From Balanoglossus misakiensis (taxonomy: Eukaryota > Hemichordata), in NCBI GenBank assembly GCA_040954595.2, contig CM082582.2:13454001-13518000 (forward strand): 64,000 nt of DNA. The letters run 5' to 3'. A program made the position numbers and the translations under genes. Each line of letters opens with the position of its first letter. The stretch's first letter is position 1. This document shows positions 13,201-26,830 of this stretch, piece by piece. The notes beneath the pieces were generated by a model, which did no database searches, was not told the origin of the DNA, and saw only the letters and a program-made list of their open reading frames with translations.

Positions 13201-16200
13201 GGTTGTGTGTATGTGGGGTGATCCAGAACTGTGGCAAAGCATATATTCTGAAACTGAAATTGATATTATTGTTTTTCAATTAATAAACCTGCAGGCACAT
13301 GGATACAAAGGAGTTCTAAGTCTTCTGGCAAACTCTAAAGATGACCAGTTGATATCTGCTGGTTTAGGTAAGAATAATTTTATGGATACATTACATGTTA
13401 AACAGTGGGTTTGATCAATGTTGTGTTCATACCTTGTTAGTGACAGACATACATGCATCAGTCCCCATGTACATGTACAAGAAAATGTGTGCATGTTGTT
13501 AGCTTTCGGACTATCAAATTGAATTGACTTTTCCACTAATGGGAAGGTACCTTGAATGGGAACTCGCTAGTAGTTGGCCGATAAAGAAAGGTTTAATTCT
13601 CAGGACAAAGTATGCATTCACCTTACATAGATTAAACAATTCATATTTACAATCATTGCATGCTTCAAACTCAGAATGCGATCATGAGTATGATAGTAAG
13701 TACCAGCATAAAGACAATAGTGTGTCCCCCTCCGTGTGGTCTGGAGTTTTTTCTCCCAGCCTTGACCAACTGCTCCATAACCCTATGACTGATCCTAGCT
13801 GCATTATTACAGATCCCTTTTATCTTTCACTGCTTATAACATCAGAGTCCTTGAAAAAACTAGCTAATCCCACAAGAGAAAAAACCTGCAGTTAACATGT
13901 AACACAACTCCTCATGTACTAAGACAAGTAGGAGTTTCATCCCTACCATCATGCAATAACCAATACTGCTACTTGCTATTATAAATCTGGCAAGTTCTGA
14001 GGGTGACACCCCCTTATTAATAACCAAGACAGCAGCCCATGCAACACATACACTCGGCTCTTGCACCAGGGGGTGTCACCTTAATGTGCACACTCCTTGT
14101 CTGTCATCTACACATTCTTCATTCTGTGCACAAACAAATGTTTTATGTGTGTTTGCATGGCGTCTTGTTCCTCTAAATAATGTGTGCGTTTAAAACAACA
14201 AGTAACTGTTCTAAACATACTAACCCACTGATGTTTATTTGTCATTTGTGATTATTTGGTGCAAAATTTCAGATCCTGAGACTTCAACTAGTAAGTAAAT
14301 GTACTTCATGGCCACCTCGTTCAATGTTTTTGTCTTACTTCATTCCGATTATCTCAGTTATAGATTTTCTTCAACCAACCCTTTTTCCCTAATGCCATAC
14401 TGGTCACTCAATTGTTACGTAGCTCTATGTAGTGTTGTTTTCGAAGCACTGGTTTTGGCAGACACTTTCATAGAAATTTTTGCACAAATAAGCCTGAAAT
14501 GCCAGAATTCAATGCCCTGTTATCATTATAAAATTCAAATTTGATGAGTACTTGCCAACACCAGTGCCAGTTATGTACACACTCTAGTGCAGTCTTTTGT
14601 CTAATCGTAGTGTCAGTGATGATTTCATTGTTTCTGTGTTCAGTGTTTGTCTGTCACAATCATTTGTCTCCTATAGATGTCCTTGAACCACAGTCACCCC
14701 TATTCTCCCATAATGGACAGGCCCAGCCATATCTTTTTAATTAGTGGCTGATGGTGAAAGGATTCAGGGATGAGGGATTGGGGGTGCATATGCTGTTGTG
14801 TCATCAAATTATGTCAGATGATTTCCTTGAGATCATATTTGTATTAAAATAAGAGTATTTGCACTTTACTCTGTGGATCTCAACACGTTAGCCAACAATC
14901 ATACACCAGCATCCTACTTTGAAATTCTCTTCTTTGACAGGAAAGTATCAAAGACGCACATCTTGATCATTTTATTCTTGCAATTGTTCATCGCAACTAG
15001 CACCCACCTGTATCTTGATATCCTGCATGTGTTCATATATGCTTCTTTTGTCCATTTTCCAGACAACGTCATCAAAGTCTGGCGGGTATTTCCATTTGCT
15101 GAAGAGTCTCTGGCCCCACTGATGTCATTCTATTGTGCAAACACTCCACTCCACATGTCAGTCATGAGAAGTAATCTGATGGTCGCATTTCAAGAACCTG
15201 CCACTGCCACCTACACTGTTGTCAAGTATGACATCAATACCAAAAGTAAGCATACAATAAAAATCGTTACTTTCTTGTTAAAACAGGCATTTCTTCTTCT
15301 AAGGACACCACACTTTGTTTGATTACCTGTGTCATTCAAACAAATGTGTGGTGATGTGAAAATAGTTTGCTTTCTTTGTTTGTGATTTTTGCTTTTCAAA
15401 CAATATAATTCGTTAAAGAAATTTGAGTGGACTCTAAAGAATAGTTTAAAAACACCCGGACAAACCTGCTTCAAAACATCCTTGAATTATAAAGCAGACT
15501 ACATGATACATGTATGTCTTACATTATTCCGTTTCATTTCAGATCGATTTGATCACAGCCCAGATGAGGATCACATTGATGACGTGACAGGGTTGTGTTG
15601 TTGTCCAAGAATGAGAGTGACAGCTTCATGTAGCAGTGATGGTACTCTGAGAATATGGAATGAAGCCAACAGACTCATTAGGTAAGAACGACATGGTGAC
15701 AATATATTATCATACTCACGATGGATCATGTTCACACTCTTACATACATCTTCAGGGATGCAATATCTTAGAAGTTTATAATATTACTGGCTCATACAAA
15801 TCTAGAAAGTCCTGAACTATCAACTGGTGCCACAAGTACTCAATGTGTCGTAACATGTTTTTTTTCTTCTAGGATTGTCAAGTTAAATGCTATACCAAGC
15901 AGTTTGTGTTTCTGTAGTCAGAAAGGAGACCTTCTGATTGGTATCGGCAAACATTTACACAAGATTGAACACCACAAATGTAAGTTAAATTGAGATCAGA
16001 GTGATTCTCACTCAGGAATGTTGTTTGGTCAAGTAAACACTCTTCCTGAAATCTTCCTTATATACACCCACAGCACTTCTGTCTTAGAAATCTCTAACCC
16101 TTTTATCTCCAATCTGAGCACAGATATGCCTAAGGCGTACATGATGAAGATGGTATCAATGCAGTTTCCAGAAACAGTCTGTGAAGATCCCTTACCCTAC

Positions 16201-19200
16201 GATGGTGACTTGTTACATTACATGTCAAATGATGATGTTAAGAGGTTAAAGAATGCACACTCTTCATTATACAAGTATGTATCTTTTTAAATTCTCCAAT
16301 CCTTTATTTTTTCTTGTGATATGGAAAAGCTTACATTCATTCTCAATGGTGTGTTATGTCCAAGTGGCATGACTGTTTGATATGACAACCTGCAGTATGG
16401 ATATATCAGAAGTTGGTAGGGGGATGTAATAAGAAACTTTTCTATTACCTGTATCCATAGTAACCAGTTGTTGCATTTCTCCATCCATTGCATCAGGTTC
16501 GATCACTTTGTGGATGTACTGACCGATGAAGAAAATGAAGAGTTGACAAAAGAAAAGAAAACCAAAGAGAAGGTAAAAAATATAGTTGTGTATGTGCTCA
16601 GGAAAAATATTTTATGGGGGAAAATTATGCATATTCTGATCAATGTCATTGCATCCTAGGAGTATGCAATGTTAGCAGCCAGAGACACAGAACTGAGGAA
16701 GATCCGAGATGGAGAGATAGCACTGAAGAAAAAACCCAAACCACCTCCAAAAGTCAGAGAAGAAGCTTTCCAGAAATACTTACAGTTGCTTCCTAAAGCG
16801 GAAAAAATATTTGTAAGTGTTTTGTACAATGCAATTCGTCCAAATTTTTGTCATTTGTCCTGCAGAAAGTTTCTCTTACCTTCGTACTAGACTTACAAGC
16901 TTGTGTGATATCTATGATTCTGATGAACCTTGAACACTTTTCACCAAATAATTCAACATTTCTCGTCTATCATGTCATACATATTGATTATTTCCAGGTT
17001 CCTCAAGAAGATAGATTCAATCCCAATGCATTTATGGAAGTAGCGGATGAGCGAGGTGAGAGGAAAACATGCAAAATGTTGTCTACAAACATCAATCTAC
17101 AATAACTAAACATACTAGTGTTTTAATGACAATACCTGGAATCTTTTCAGAAATAGTATTTCTTTTCTGCTCAGCTGAACAAGATGGACAAAGTAAAAGT
17201 TGTACCTTTGGTTTGGAACAATGTTCAGACTTTTCATGAACAGTTCCTCACCTAGAAGTAGATACAATTACAACAAATGATCTAAGATAATGAGTATGAA
17301 AATATCCGAAACATGAAAGCTGAGAAAAAATTATTGTGAATTGTGGTTTCAATTTGCACAGGAGAGGCACCATTCCGGGAATTTTCCCCAAGAGGGTTCT
17401 TCCCAAATCCTGACACCGTCATACGGGAAGAAGATGAGATTGAAGAAGAGGAAGGAGTCAAGGTGTCAAGGAAGAGACCTCTACCAATCAATCCATCCGG
17501 ATTCATTCCCAATTCCGTTCTGCTCCGGTTGTTATGGAGGGAAGAAGACACAGCTCAGATGAAATCAGACACTTGGAGACCGCCTGCATTGAGTGAAGAT
17601 CAGTTAGCTGAGATCAATGCTCGAAAAAGGGTGAGTGTTCACAGCTTTATGAGGCAGTCATGAAAACTGATCAGTTTCTAATCAGAGAGAGAGTACATCT
17701 GAAACTTAAAATTCTTCTGAAGACAAACTTACAGACTGCTATAACAAATGATTTTCATATTCTTGTCAACACGTCATTATATTTTATATAAACATGTCAG
17801 GTACTTTTCTGCCAGCAGCATCTGTGATTTATCGTACTCTTGGAATTGTTTAGTCTATTATTTAATGTTATTTCATCATGATTTTATGCTCTTTGTTTTT
17901 ATCAACCAACCAATCACAGCCCAAGGAGGAGGACATAGAGGTGAACTTCCTAATCCCAGACTTGTATCTCGACCTCACATGACCCCAAATGTGTTTGTTT
18001 GTTTGTGTTCTGCATGTTTCCACAAATAACTGCTTGTAACTGGCTATCTGTTTGCTGTGCTGTTTTGCAATGTACTAATGCATGCGCTGTGTATATAGAC
18101 TGGTGTGCATTTTGCCTGGAGACTTGTCTGTCATATTGTGTGCTGTTTAAACATACATGTACCAACATGTCAACTCTGTACTTGCATGACCTGGACACTG
18201 ATATTGGTCTCACGATATTGACCTCATGTCTAATTAAATGACATCTTAGTCCAGAAACCTGATGACCGATGACATCATGATGGAAACTCTTACCTCAAAA
18301 GAGAGTTCAAAGTCTTAGAATGCATCCCTTAGAGACAGTAGGACTATAATATAACTAGTAGAGGTATTCCATGACTAGCTGGTGCGATGATCAGGTATAA
18401 TACTGGTGCTCATCCGAAACCCTGACAAAACAAATAAAAGATGCACATTATAAGTAAAGTATAATTACAATATGATAATGCATGGGTGTGATTTGTGAAT
18501 TATACATGTTTATCAACATCATCATCTATCATGTAGTTGGTTAAAGTTCAACCCATCATTCCTGTACATTTATTTATACCCCTTCCTCTGTCTGTGTGTA
18601 GTTAATAGTTTTAGTGTGCGTGAGAGTTTGTGTGTCATTTTATTTGCCACATTGAAGGGACTGTTTTTTCTCACGTCTGACGCTGCAGCGAGTTTTCATC
18701 TGGAGTGATGAAGAAGAGGTATATTTATCTTCATTTTTTTTTGTGATCAACTTTTTTTTGTTATCTGTGAAGTCTGTCAGTTGTTGAAGTACTGTATTGT
18801 GATTATCTGTATCTGATGTAATGTGCATACATTATATTCTTAGAAGAATCTAGTTGTTATTCTAGGTTGTCTATCGAGTACCACAATGTTTTTGGTAACT
18901 CAAAGAATTGCTTCTTTGATAAGGTCTAGCAGAAAGAAAATATTGTCTTTTTTTATGTGACTTGGTTGTTCTTGGTGTGAAAATCCAAATTTCAGTAATC
19001 TGTGTTGTATTTTTATGGCCACCTCCTTAGTTTGGATTTCAAATTCAAATTGTATTGGTGTACTCATTTAGGTGAGAGTAGATGGATGGATGGATGGATG
19101 GGTGGATGAGTTTTATGTGAAAGGATGTAATCTGTCTTCAATGCATGTGTTGTATCTGTTGATACAATATTGTGTACAAGTATGTGTGTTGCTGTGTGTC

Positions 19201-22200
19201 CCATATTGTATCTGTAGACTTGTGTATGGTTTGTGTTCAGTCACATCAAAAGACTCCTATGGACCACATGGATGCTGCTGCTATTTTTTTTATACAGAAG
19301 TGTATGACAATAATTAGCTAGGCCACAAATATGTAGTCACATTATACTGCCATGACAATTAATTTTCATACTCACAGCAAATATGAGAATGCATGCAATT
19401 GGTGATGTCCATAACAACTGACAACAAGCAATAGGGCTGACAACTAACCCTTTGCTAATCGTTTTAACCCTGTTTGTTGCCCCCCCCCCCCCATAATGTA
19501 CTACATATAACATAATCATATTATCTTCTATTTCAATGCGCTTTTCTCAATAAGGAATATGTGTTCCCCTCACCTACGCCAACTCCAGAGGTAAACCCCA
19601 CCCACTTGTTTCTCCAAACTGTCACTGGGTTGCACATTTTCATCTGCTGTCTGCGCTATTAGCAATGATTTCTTTTTTCCTGTTATTTTTTCTTCAATAT
19701 TTTACTTTGATTGCTACGCTTTCATTATTGATTGACATCCATGCAGAGAGTATACTTTCACCACACATTGGAGAAACATTTCTTCTTTGACATGTTTTCA
19801 ACATCCATCCTCAAATTCATAGAATAAATATTATGAACATGACCCTGTATTTCACCCAACTTCATGAAGAGGAAGTTTGTTATCTGAAATGCAGAGACTG
19901 ATCTCATTATGTGTGGTTGTCAGTCAGTTCTTGTTTTGCCTAACACTGTTCATGTCATCCTGTTTTTGTGAATTTAAAATGTTGCATGTTCATACCTTCA
20001 AGCAACGACAGTCACTCCAGTGGAGTGACTGTGAGTGAACACATCAACATTACAGCACTGCACAATTTCATTCATGACATCATCACCTGTGCTACATACA
20101 GTGAGAAATTGTCACTCTCCAAGATACACTTTTACCCTCATGGACGTAAATCAATCTATAACATGAAATTCCAGTTGCTATCAAAGTATATAGATTGTTT
20201 TTTTTTTCTCCTAATTTTTAGAACATTCTATTTTTTTTTAATATATCTTTAAAACAGTTTAATACTTTATAGTTACTAGTATATGATGCAGCTAAGAATT
20301 CTTCATAAAAATACTTTGCAGTTGATTGTCACGTGGCAGTACATGGATACAAAATACTGATTACCAGGAAACCCCACACATCAATATAGATGTCCATTCC
20401 AGACAACTGCTGTGATGTTTTTTACTACACATTTTCAAAACTGTCCATCATCAAAATGTGTGTGTATATTCAACAATCTGTGTGTTGCTTGCTTGCTTTT
20501 TTCCCATCATTACGCTTTGTGTGTGATCATATCATACTGTGTGGAATGACAATTTGCTATTTTCAGTTCATGATGAGCTTACCAATGTTTGCTTGACATT
20601 GTTATCCCTGTTGTTTTTGTGCTTCCTGTCCTAAGTTTACGCTTCCAGCACGACCGGTTTCTCTCCCAATTTTTTGGTCTGAGCACAAGGAGATCTCATC
20701 TTGCTTGGGTTTCTTTTTAAAACCATCTGTGCGTTCCTACAGGCCAAGAAGATAGAAGATATGGTGGAACAAGAGGAACGTGAGAAAGCTGAGATGGAAC
20801 CGGTCAGAATAGCACCTAGGGCCAGGGTTCTCTTCAAAGATCTGGACATAGATCTGGAGAGATCTCCCACACCCCAGGAAATCGAGATCGAAACCCCACC
20901 ACCAACTCCACCTCCGGAAGAGCCCAAAGAGGAACCCAAGGAGGAACCCAAACCACCCCCAAAACCCAAAGTGGTGCAACCCAGACGACCTATTCAGAAG
21001 CTGGTAGCCAAACCCAAACCCAAGACACCAAGCCCTGAACCACCACCTCCACCAACCCCATCCCCACCTCGACCACCAACACCTCTACCAGGCTTTATCA
21101 CACAATTTAAAGGCGCTGAATGGTTCGAAAAATACTTTCCCAATGCTGGACCAAGTGTAAGTACTCTAGTGAAATTATACTGCCATATACTCAACTCACA
21201 CTAAAGTGACTTCAAAACAAGCACTATTGACTTCTTTGTATTGACTTCTGTTGTATGGTTGGGGGCTGAATTGACGCAAACAATTCTCACTGGCAAGTTC
21301 ATTTCTTATAATGTATCTGTCTTGACAGTGTTTCCTGTTTTTGCTAAATCTGAATTCCTGAAAAACAGACTTGCATTATGTCAGAAAGGATATTACCCTT
21401 GCTTTTTGATCCCTGATGACATCAATTCACACTTTTTCATCTGAGTCCGTGCAAACAGTTAATTGTAGATGACACCTAAAGATATGAAGGGCGTAGATGA
21501 CACACATTGGGAAGTGCAATGACATCTATTTTTTTACCACTGTGGCTTCACTTGCTGGGTAATTACTGTTTACATTCATACCGCACCCATCAATGTAACA
21601 ATTGTTACATTCCATTCTTTGTTACAGACATTTCCCAAACCATGGACAGTGTCGGCTTTCACATCAACGCTGCTGAAACTTGAAAAGATCGCAGACTACG
21701 AGATGAAAACACAGATCGCAGACGCCATGATGACCCTTCACTCACAGGATGGTCTAGCAAACTCACATCATGTTGCTGATACCATTCTGGCGTTATTGAA
21801 CTCCTCATCTCCACCATCAGCACAGGATGAGGAACAGAAGGCATTTATTCTTCATGCATTACGACTTTTACAGACTCTGGGATCACGTGATGAAGCAACT
21901 GTGGTGCAGATGATTGTACAGTATTTGGATGGAGATGATGAGATTAGGTCAGTTTATTCTCTTTTGCATCAAGAGGTATAACTGTCTTAGTTCTGGGAAA
22001 TCATAAGACTTTACACTGACTTTTGAAACTGCTTCCTTTTCTGTAGGAGACATGTGCGCAATCTGTTCCTCCAGATGGGAATCCAAGACCCACATAATTA
22101 CTTTTTCAAAGAACTGGATTCCTGGGAAGTGTGGAATCTGGATGAAGACAACCACAGAGAAGAACTCCAAGCCATGGCTAAGAGTTGGATTCAAAAGTGG

Positions 22201-25200
22201 CTGGAAATGTTTAAGGTTTGTCATCTGTTGTTTGTGTGTGGTTGGAACATGTGTGATTGACACATGGCCATGAGAACTTCACATCAATGTTTGAAAATGC
22301 CCCCTGAAAGATATTTTAATTGTGAACATTGTAATTTCAAATTAGATGTCATGGACTCTTTAACAATGTGTTCATATACCAATGTTTTCACGCAGAACCA
22401 CATAAGACGAACCATTGAACAACTGAAGAGAGGTAAAGTTGCTGGCAAAATATCAAAGTTACCAGGGAAACGGCAGACATCTCCATCAGAGCCCTCTAGA
22501 GGCATATTAAAGAAAGTAAGTCCTAAACATCAATTTCTCCACTACCATTTTATCTGTGGTTTGGTTGAATCTATGTACATGTACCGGTACAGAGAGAATA
22601 GGGGTGAGAAGGTTCAATATTCAACAGGGAACTTGCAAACAACACAAAGCGATCAAAACATTCCTAAATGGTTTCATGGCTTGACTGTTGTGATCTTTTT
22701 GATCTTCTACAGGACGATGAAGATAGCATCGGAGACCGAGTGTCTACTGCTGGCAGTAGCGAGAGAGATAGGCTTACACCAAGACCTGTTTCACAGACTC
22801 GACCAATCATGGGTAACTTATCTACTTGCATCTCCATGACACTTATGCTAAAATAGACACACATTTATCAGATGTGAACAGTCAAATAAATATTAAAGCA
22901 TGTCTCATGCAATCCTTTTTTCCCCAGTTACTTTTGATGCTCCGCCCGACCAGGCAACCATTAATAATGCTACTCCTATTGAAGCCATCAATTACTTCTG
23001 TGAAATGCAACTGGAGAAACATCTAGAGAGACTACGAGCCACAGAGACACCAGCAACCAGTAAAACTAAAGAAGAAGTCAAGAAAAATACCGTCCTTGTC
23101 TTGCCAAAGATCAAAAGGTGAGTTGTATGAATAGTCCACTGGTCTCACATGTACTTGGCATAAAACTAAACATGAATGTATATCTGTGATTGCAGCATTT
23201 CCTGTGGGGTGTCACAGGAAGAGGGAGAGGGGCTGGATTCTACAGGGAAGATTCTTGTCTCATTGCAGCATTACATGTAGTTCAGTATTTGAAAGTCAAA
23301 GCTCACCAACAACACTCACCCCACGTTATTTCAGCCATAATGAAACACTGTTACACTTGGGATTACAACATGTCACATTCAGCCTTTTCTTTTTCCTCAA
23401 AATAACAAGGCTATTTTTGTTTTCATTTTTCACACTGCTAACTAGGGAAAGCACTCAATTAGTACAGAGGTAATGTTAGGTGTGCTGTGACTGTGTGTAT
23501 TCAGTTTGACATATGTAATACAAACAAGTTTGAGAAAAATATTAGGCTGCTTTAGCCATGGGTTATTATAAGTTTTGGTCTATAATTCATGTACAGAAGT
23601 TTAACAATCACACATAAAATGACTTAAACTTATGATCTGCTTCTGTTCCTAACAATTTGATACTTTCACTGAATGCATGCAATACACAGAGAAGTAGAAG
23701 ATCCATCTGATCTTGACAGTGAAGCCAGGTACACAGACAATAATCAAGTGTTATTACTTTTGACTAAACCCATGTTTTGCTTGGTGCGACATTCGTGAAA
23801 TATCTGCTAACACCTTGTTGTAGACAGCGCTAGCTGCTCCGGTTTCACTGCCCTTGCCATTGGAGGTTTCTTTCCCTATTTTCTAGGTACATCTACCGTC
23901 TTCTTTCTAACTGACATGATGTGAAGTGACACTTACCTCAATGATTTAGTCTCAACGTTTGATCTTTATGGCCATTTTAATCCTCCCTCTATCATTTCAC
24001 ATATTATGGGTGCCTCATATATCTGAAATGAAATTCATTCAATATTAATTTCATGTATTCATGTGGAATTTTTTTTTGATTCAATCATTCATGCAATCAC
24101 AGGGATCAAGTAACTGAACTTCCAACAAAATCTCCACAATCAGAAGATAATGAGAGGTACTTCTACGGAGGGAATGTTTTTTTTTTCTCTTTATTTTTTT
24201 TTTATCATCATGTGGCAAAGTGTCAGGATATTGCAGAATATTTTTACTGCTGCAATAAAGATGTCTAATACATACAGTTTGATGGCTTTGATAAGTTTCC
24301 ATCGAGAATGTTACAACTAATCTATTTAATCTATTTAACTTAATTTTCTTTTTTACTTCAACAAAGCGAACTTGTGGAGTTTAAAACATCAAGGTAAAAT
24401 TCCCCATTGAAAAAGTGTCTATGTATTTGCAGCGCAGTTATGCTCTGAAAGGGCATGATGATACATTCACTGCTGTTTTGTGTTCCACTTAGTAGCAGAG
24501 GCCCAAGTGTTTATAAATATGGCCTTCAGGTATTAATGTACCAAAGAGAGAGATATTGCAATCTCTGTCAACCAGTTGTCAATTCTCTTTTTCACCAAAG
24601 ATGTTCCACAACTGTGCATGGCAACAAAATGCACAAATCACTTGCAGACCATATCAGTCTGTCACACACTCAACACTTCTGCATGCATTGTATGCTAATG
24701 TTTTATTTCACTTTTTTCACCCTTTTCTTACAAAAGAGAGCTTTTCGAGGAGATGAAAAGGTATCATTTTGGTTTGGGTTTCCTCAAGCATTTTTCCATC
24801 TGACAAAGGATTTAGGCGAGCTACAATGTCACTGACTTTCAGAGTATCACATCATTCAAATCAGCTGAATTCGTGGATTTTGGAATTCATTAAAAATTAA
24901 TTTAAATAGATTTGTGGATTTTTGAGTTCTGAAGACCATTCAATGATACAGTGCCAATGCTTACATGCGTATTAATTAAAATTTACCAAAAAAGGGAAAA
25001 AGAAAAAGAGGAAAGACAACAGAGAGAGAAAGAGAGACAAGAAAGACGACAGCAAAAGAAACAACCAAAGAAACCAACACCACCTCTTCCAGAAAGGTAT
25101 CAGTCATGCAATGTCAGATGTAGCCTCTTTGGTTTCTTGTTTTCCTTTGTGGATCCTTTTGAGGGTTTTTTCCCCAATTTTGGTTTGGTATATTTTTGAG

Positions 25201-26830
25201 AATACCGAGATATTTAAACTGATTTGTAGTGATATATATGTCCTGTATGAATTTTTACCTACAAGGCGTAAAACAGTTTGTGTGTTCTTACAGACTTACC
25301 TGTCCTTCAGTCCTGTCATCTTTATTTCACCTCTCTTCACAAATCTGAAACAGAAAACACATCTTGTTTTGAGAGTCTAACCTAACCCACAAGTAGAATG
25401 GATTGGTTCCAGTTTGAAGTGCTTTGCATTGAGTGACTGACATTTTATCACAATTAACGCACACACACACATCAGAATCCATCGCTCATTTTTCCCCTCA
25501 AATATTTTGTTGCAAACAAAACAGCCGGAAGAAAGAGAAGAACAGGTAAACTCGTTTCCAGTCTCCCACTTCAATTTGAAACCCTCCCACCCCTATATAC
25601 TATACATGGGTCCAACCATGCCCCCTCCCTCCAATTGAGAATAATGGGTTAATACCATGGTTGTGATGGTAATAGGGTATACAAACTGATGCCATATGTT
25701 TTGTTTCTGTAATTGAGAGTTTATAGGCCTGGGAAGTAACTTCTGCTTCTTAGAATGCACAACATTTTAGCTTTATCGCTGTAATTTGCAGCAAACATGC
25801 ACCTTGCTATAGTTGTTACAGCAACAATCTATGCAATGCAGAAATTAGGACGCTCACGTAAATATCTTTAATATGCACATTCTATAAACAGTAATAACTA
25901 TCACTATTGCACACCAAAATCTAGTGTAGGCTCAAATTAAAATCAAGAATGAGTTTTATGTACAAATAGTGCCATTGTTCACTTTTGAGTGAGCTATATC
26001 GCTGGTTGATGTGTGAATAAATGCATGTACTCATGTAAAGATTTCTTTTCAGGCAAAACTGTAGTCAACTTTTTGTATTACAGCATTAAGATTAACAGAG
26101 TTTCATTTTTCAGGGTACAAAAAGGTACTGAGGTCTCTTACAGACAAAAGTTTTAATGAACTTCTTACTTTGTTTTCCATTCTGCAGCAAACCCAGCTTG
26201 GTACGTCTTGGTGAAACACATACCAGTAAATGTCGACCGCATAGAGAGACTTCATTAGCTGCAATAGGTGAGTCAAACTAGGAACAGAAAATGAGGAGAA
26301 TGTTTTTGGCAATAAATCATATTTCTATGTTCAAATGTGAAAAAGCATCTGGGAAACATTTCACAACACTTGCTGAGACATTTCACTTCCAAACTTGGAC
26401 AAAAACACACACAAAAATGCCACCTTACACGTGGCTCAAACCTCACAGCGACATATCATTTGCTTACCAAATCTGTGGCACCCAGTGTTAGCTGGTATCT
26501 TCATGTCTGCAGTTGACATGCTGCTATACTTTGGCTCCTGATAAACAAAATGATCCACCCACTATCACTGAATAATAACACATACACCCTTCTTCATTCA
26601 CAGAATTTAAGTTGCCGTCTATACACGGTGGGAAGAAGATGGAATATGATGGAATGTACGGATTTACTCCAAAGATAGACCTGCCAATGAAAACTGTTGT
26701 GATGAATCCATTTCCAAGTCCAGCGGATTACTATGAACAATATCATCAGCCAATATTACTGACATTGAAATCCTCTCAGAAGTACTTTGTACCGAGTCAG
26801 TCGTATCTCAAACCCACAGAGATGATTTAG
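10293..26830 (+). CDS. WDR97: WDR97-like WD40-repeat protein
   Basis: About 36 exons, total 4800 nt, 1599 aa, stop TAG at 26828-26830. Exons: 10293-10532, 10683-10955, 11161-11381, 11592-11810, 11954-12082, 12267-12312, 12443-12578, 12723-12824, 12943-13169, 13295-13367, 15063-15245, 15543-15681, 15873-15979, 16124-16274, 16497-16572, 16660-16812, 16998-17055, 17362-17630, 17920-17940, 18689-18718, 19555-19590, 20743-21156, 21628-21947, 22047-22215, 22396-22515, 22713-22812, 22928-23117, 23446-23469, 23690-23728, 24103-24156, 24367-24393, 24737-24760, 24995-25096, 25525-25545, 26188-26267, 26604-26830. Start MSLAQARKFL. WD blades show as GTIKMWD, CTLRVWS, NVIKVWR and GTLRIWN in the first third, probably forming two propellers. 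Then come a charged linker, GFIPNSVLLRLLW, a Pro/Lys-rich stretch, a helical-repeat-like block (21628-22215) and a charged tail. This layout and the GPAA1/CYC1 linkage favour WDR97 over its relative WDR87. The molecular role is not established here. Confidence 0.78.
13368..15062 (+). other. Largest WDR97-like intron (intron 10)
   Basis: The donor gtaaga follows the codon fragment G at 13367 and the acceptor precedes 15063. Joining gives AGLDNVIKVW, a canonical blade end, so no exon is missing here. Nothing else coding is supported within its 1.7 kb. Confidence 0.8.
15306..15353 (+). repeat. Intronic hairpin, about 17-bp stem
   Basis: caccacactttgtttga (15306-15322) is the reverse complement of tcaaacaaatgtgtggtg (15336-15353) apart from one bulged base, with a 13-nt loop. 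It sits 60 nt downstream of the donor at 15245 in WDR97-like intron 11. It may be a small palindromic element or an RNA fold. Confidence 0.8.
19079..19110. repeat. (GATG)n short tandem repeat
   Basis: Five to six copies of GATG/GGTG in a WDR97-like intron. Confidence 0.9.
19480..19492. repeat. C13 homopolymer
   Basis: Run of 13 C in a WDR97-like intron, about 60 bases before the 36-nt micro-exon at 19555. Confidence 0.9.
20008..20032. repeat. Near-perfect 25-bp palindrome
   Basis: acagtcactcca, a single g, then tggagtgactgt: twelve-base arms are exact reverse complements. It lies in the intron between the 36-nt and 414-nt exons of the WDR97-like gene. A related word, ggtcact ... agtgacc, occurs at about 59765-59784 upstream of the opsin. 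Confidence 0.9.
23446..25545 (+). other. Run of seven small symmetric phase-2 exons in the WDR97-like gene
   Basis: Exons 23446-23469 (24 nt), 23690-23728 (39), 24103-24156 (54), 24367-24393 (27), 24737-24760 (24), 24995-25096 (102) and 25525-25545 (21). Each starts by completing a codon begun with AG and ends on AG before GT, so all are multiples of three and phase 2 at both ends. They encode a Glu/Lys/Arg-rich tail (for example ELFEEMK, EKEKEERQQREKERQERR). The acceptors at 24366 and 24736 are weak in pyrimidines. The pattern suits alternative inclusion. Confidence 0.62.

Larger units (their letters stand above)
17920..19590 (+). other. Three phase-0 micro-exons of the WDR97-like gene (21, 30 and 36 nt)
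   Basis: Exons 17920-17940 (PKEEDIE), 18689-18718 (RVFIWSDEEE) and 19555-19590 (EYVFPSPTPTPE) bridge the 269-nt exon ending at 17630 and the 414-nt exon starting at 20743. Each has an AG acceptor and GT donor and begins and ends in phase 0, so each could be skipped without frameshift. They are individually too short for certainty; support is frame, splice sites and the acidic/Pro composition shared with flanking exons. Confidence 0.6.

Noticed and set aside
14299-14744. Plus-strand open frames within WDR97-like intron 10 as missing exons
   Set aside because: Joining 13367 to 15063 already gives an intact WD blade (AGLDNVIKVW) in frame.
20637-21194. Gly/Ser- and Gly-rich minus-strand frames
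   Set aside because: Antisense shadows of the Pro/Lys/Glu-rich WDR97-like exon at 20743-21156.
26096-26124. Possible extra WDR97-like exon ending GTACAAAAAG|gtactg
   Set aside because: Its length (11 or 41 nt depending on acceptor) breaks the phase needed by the exon at 26188.
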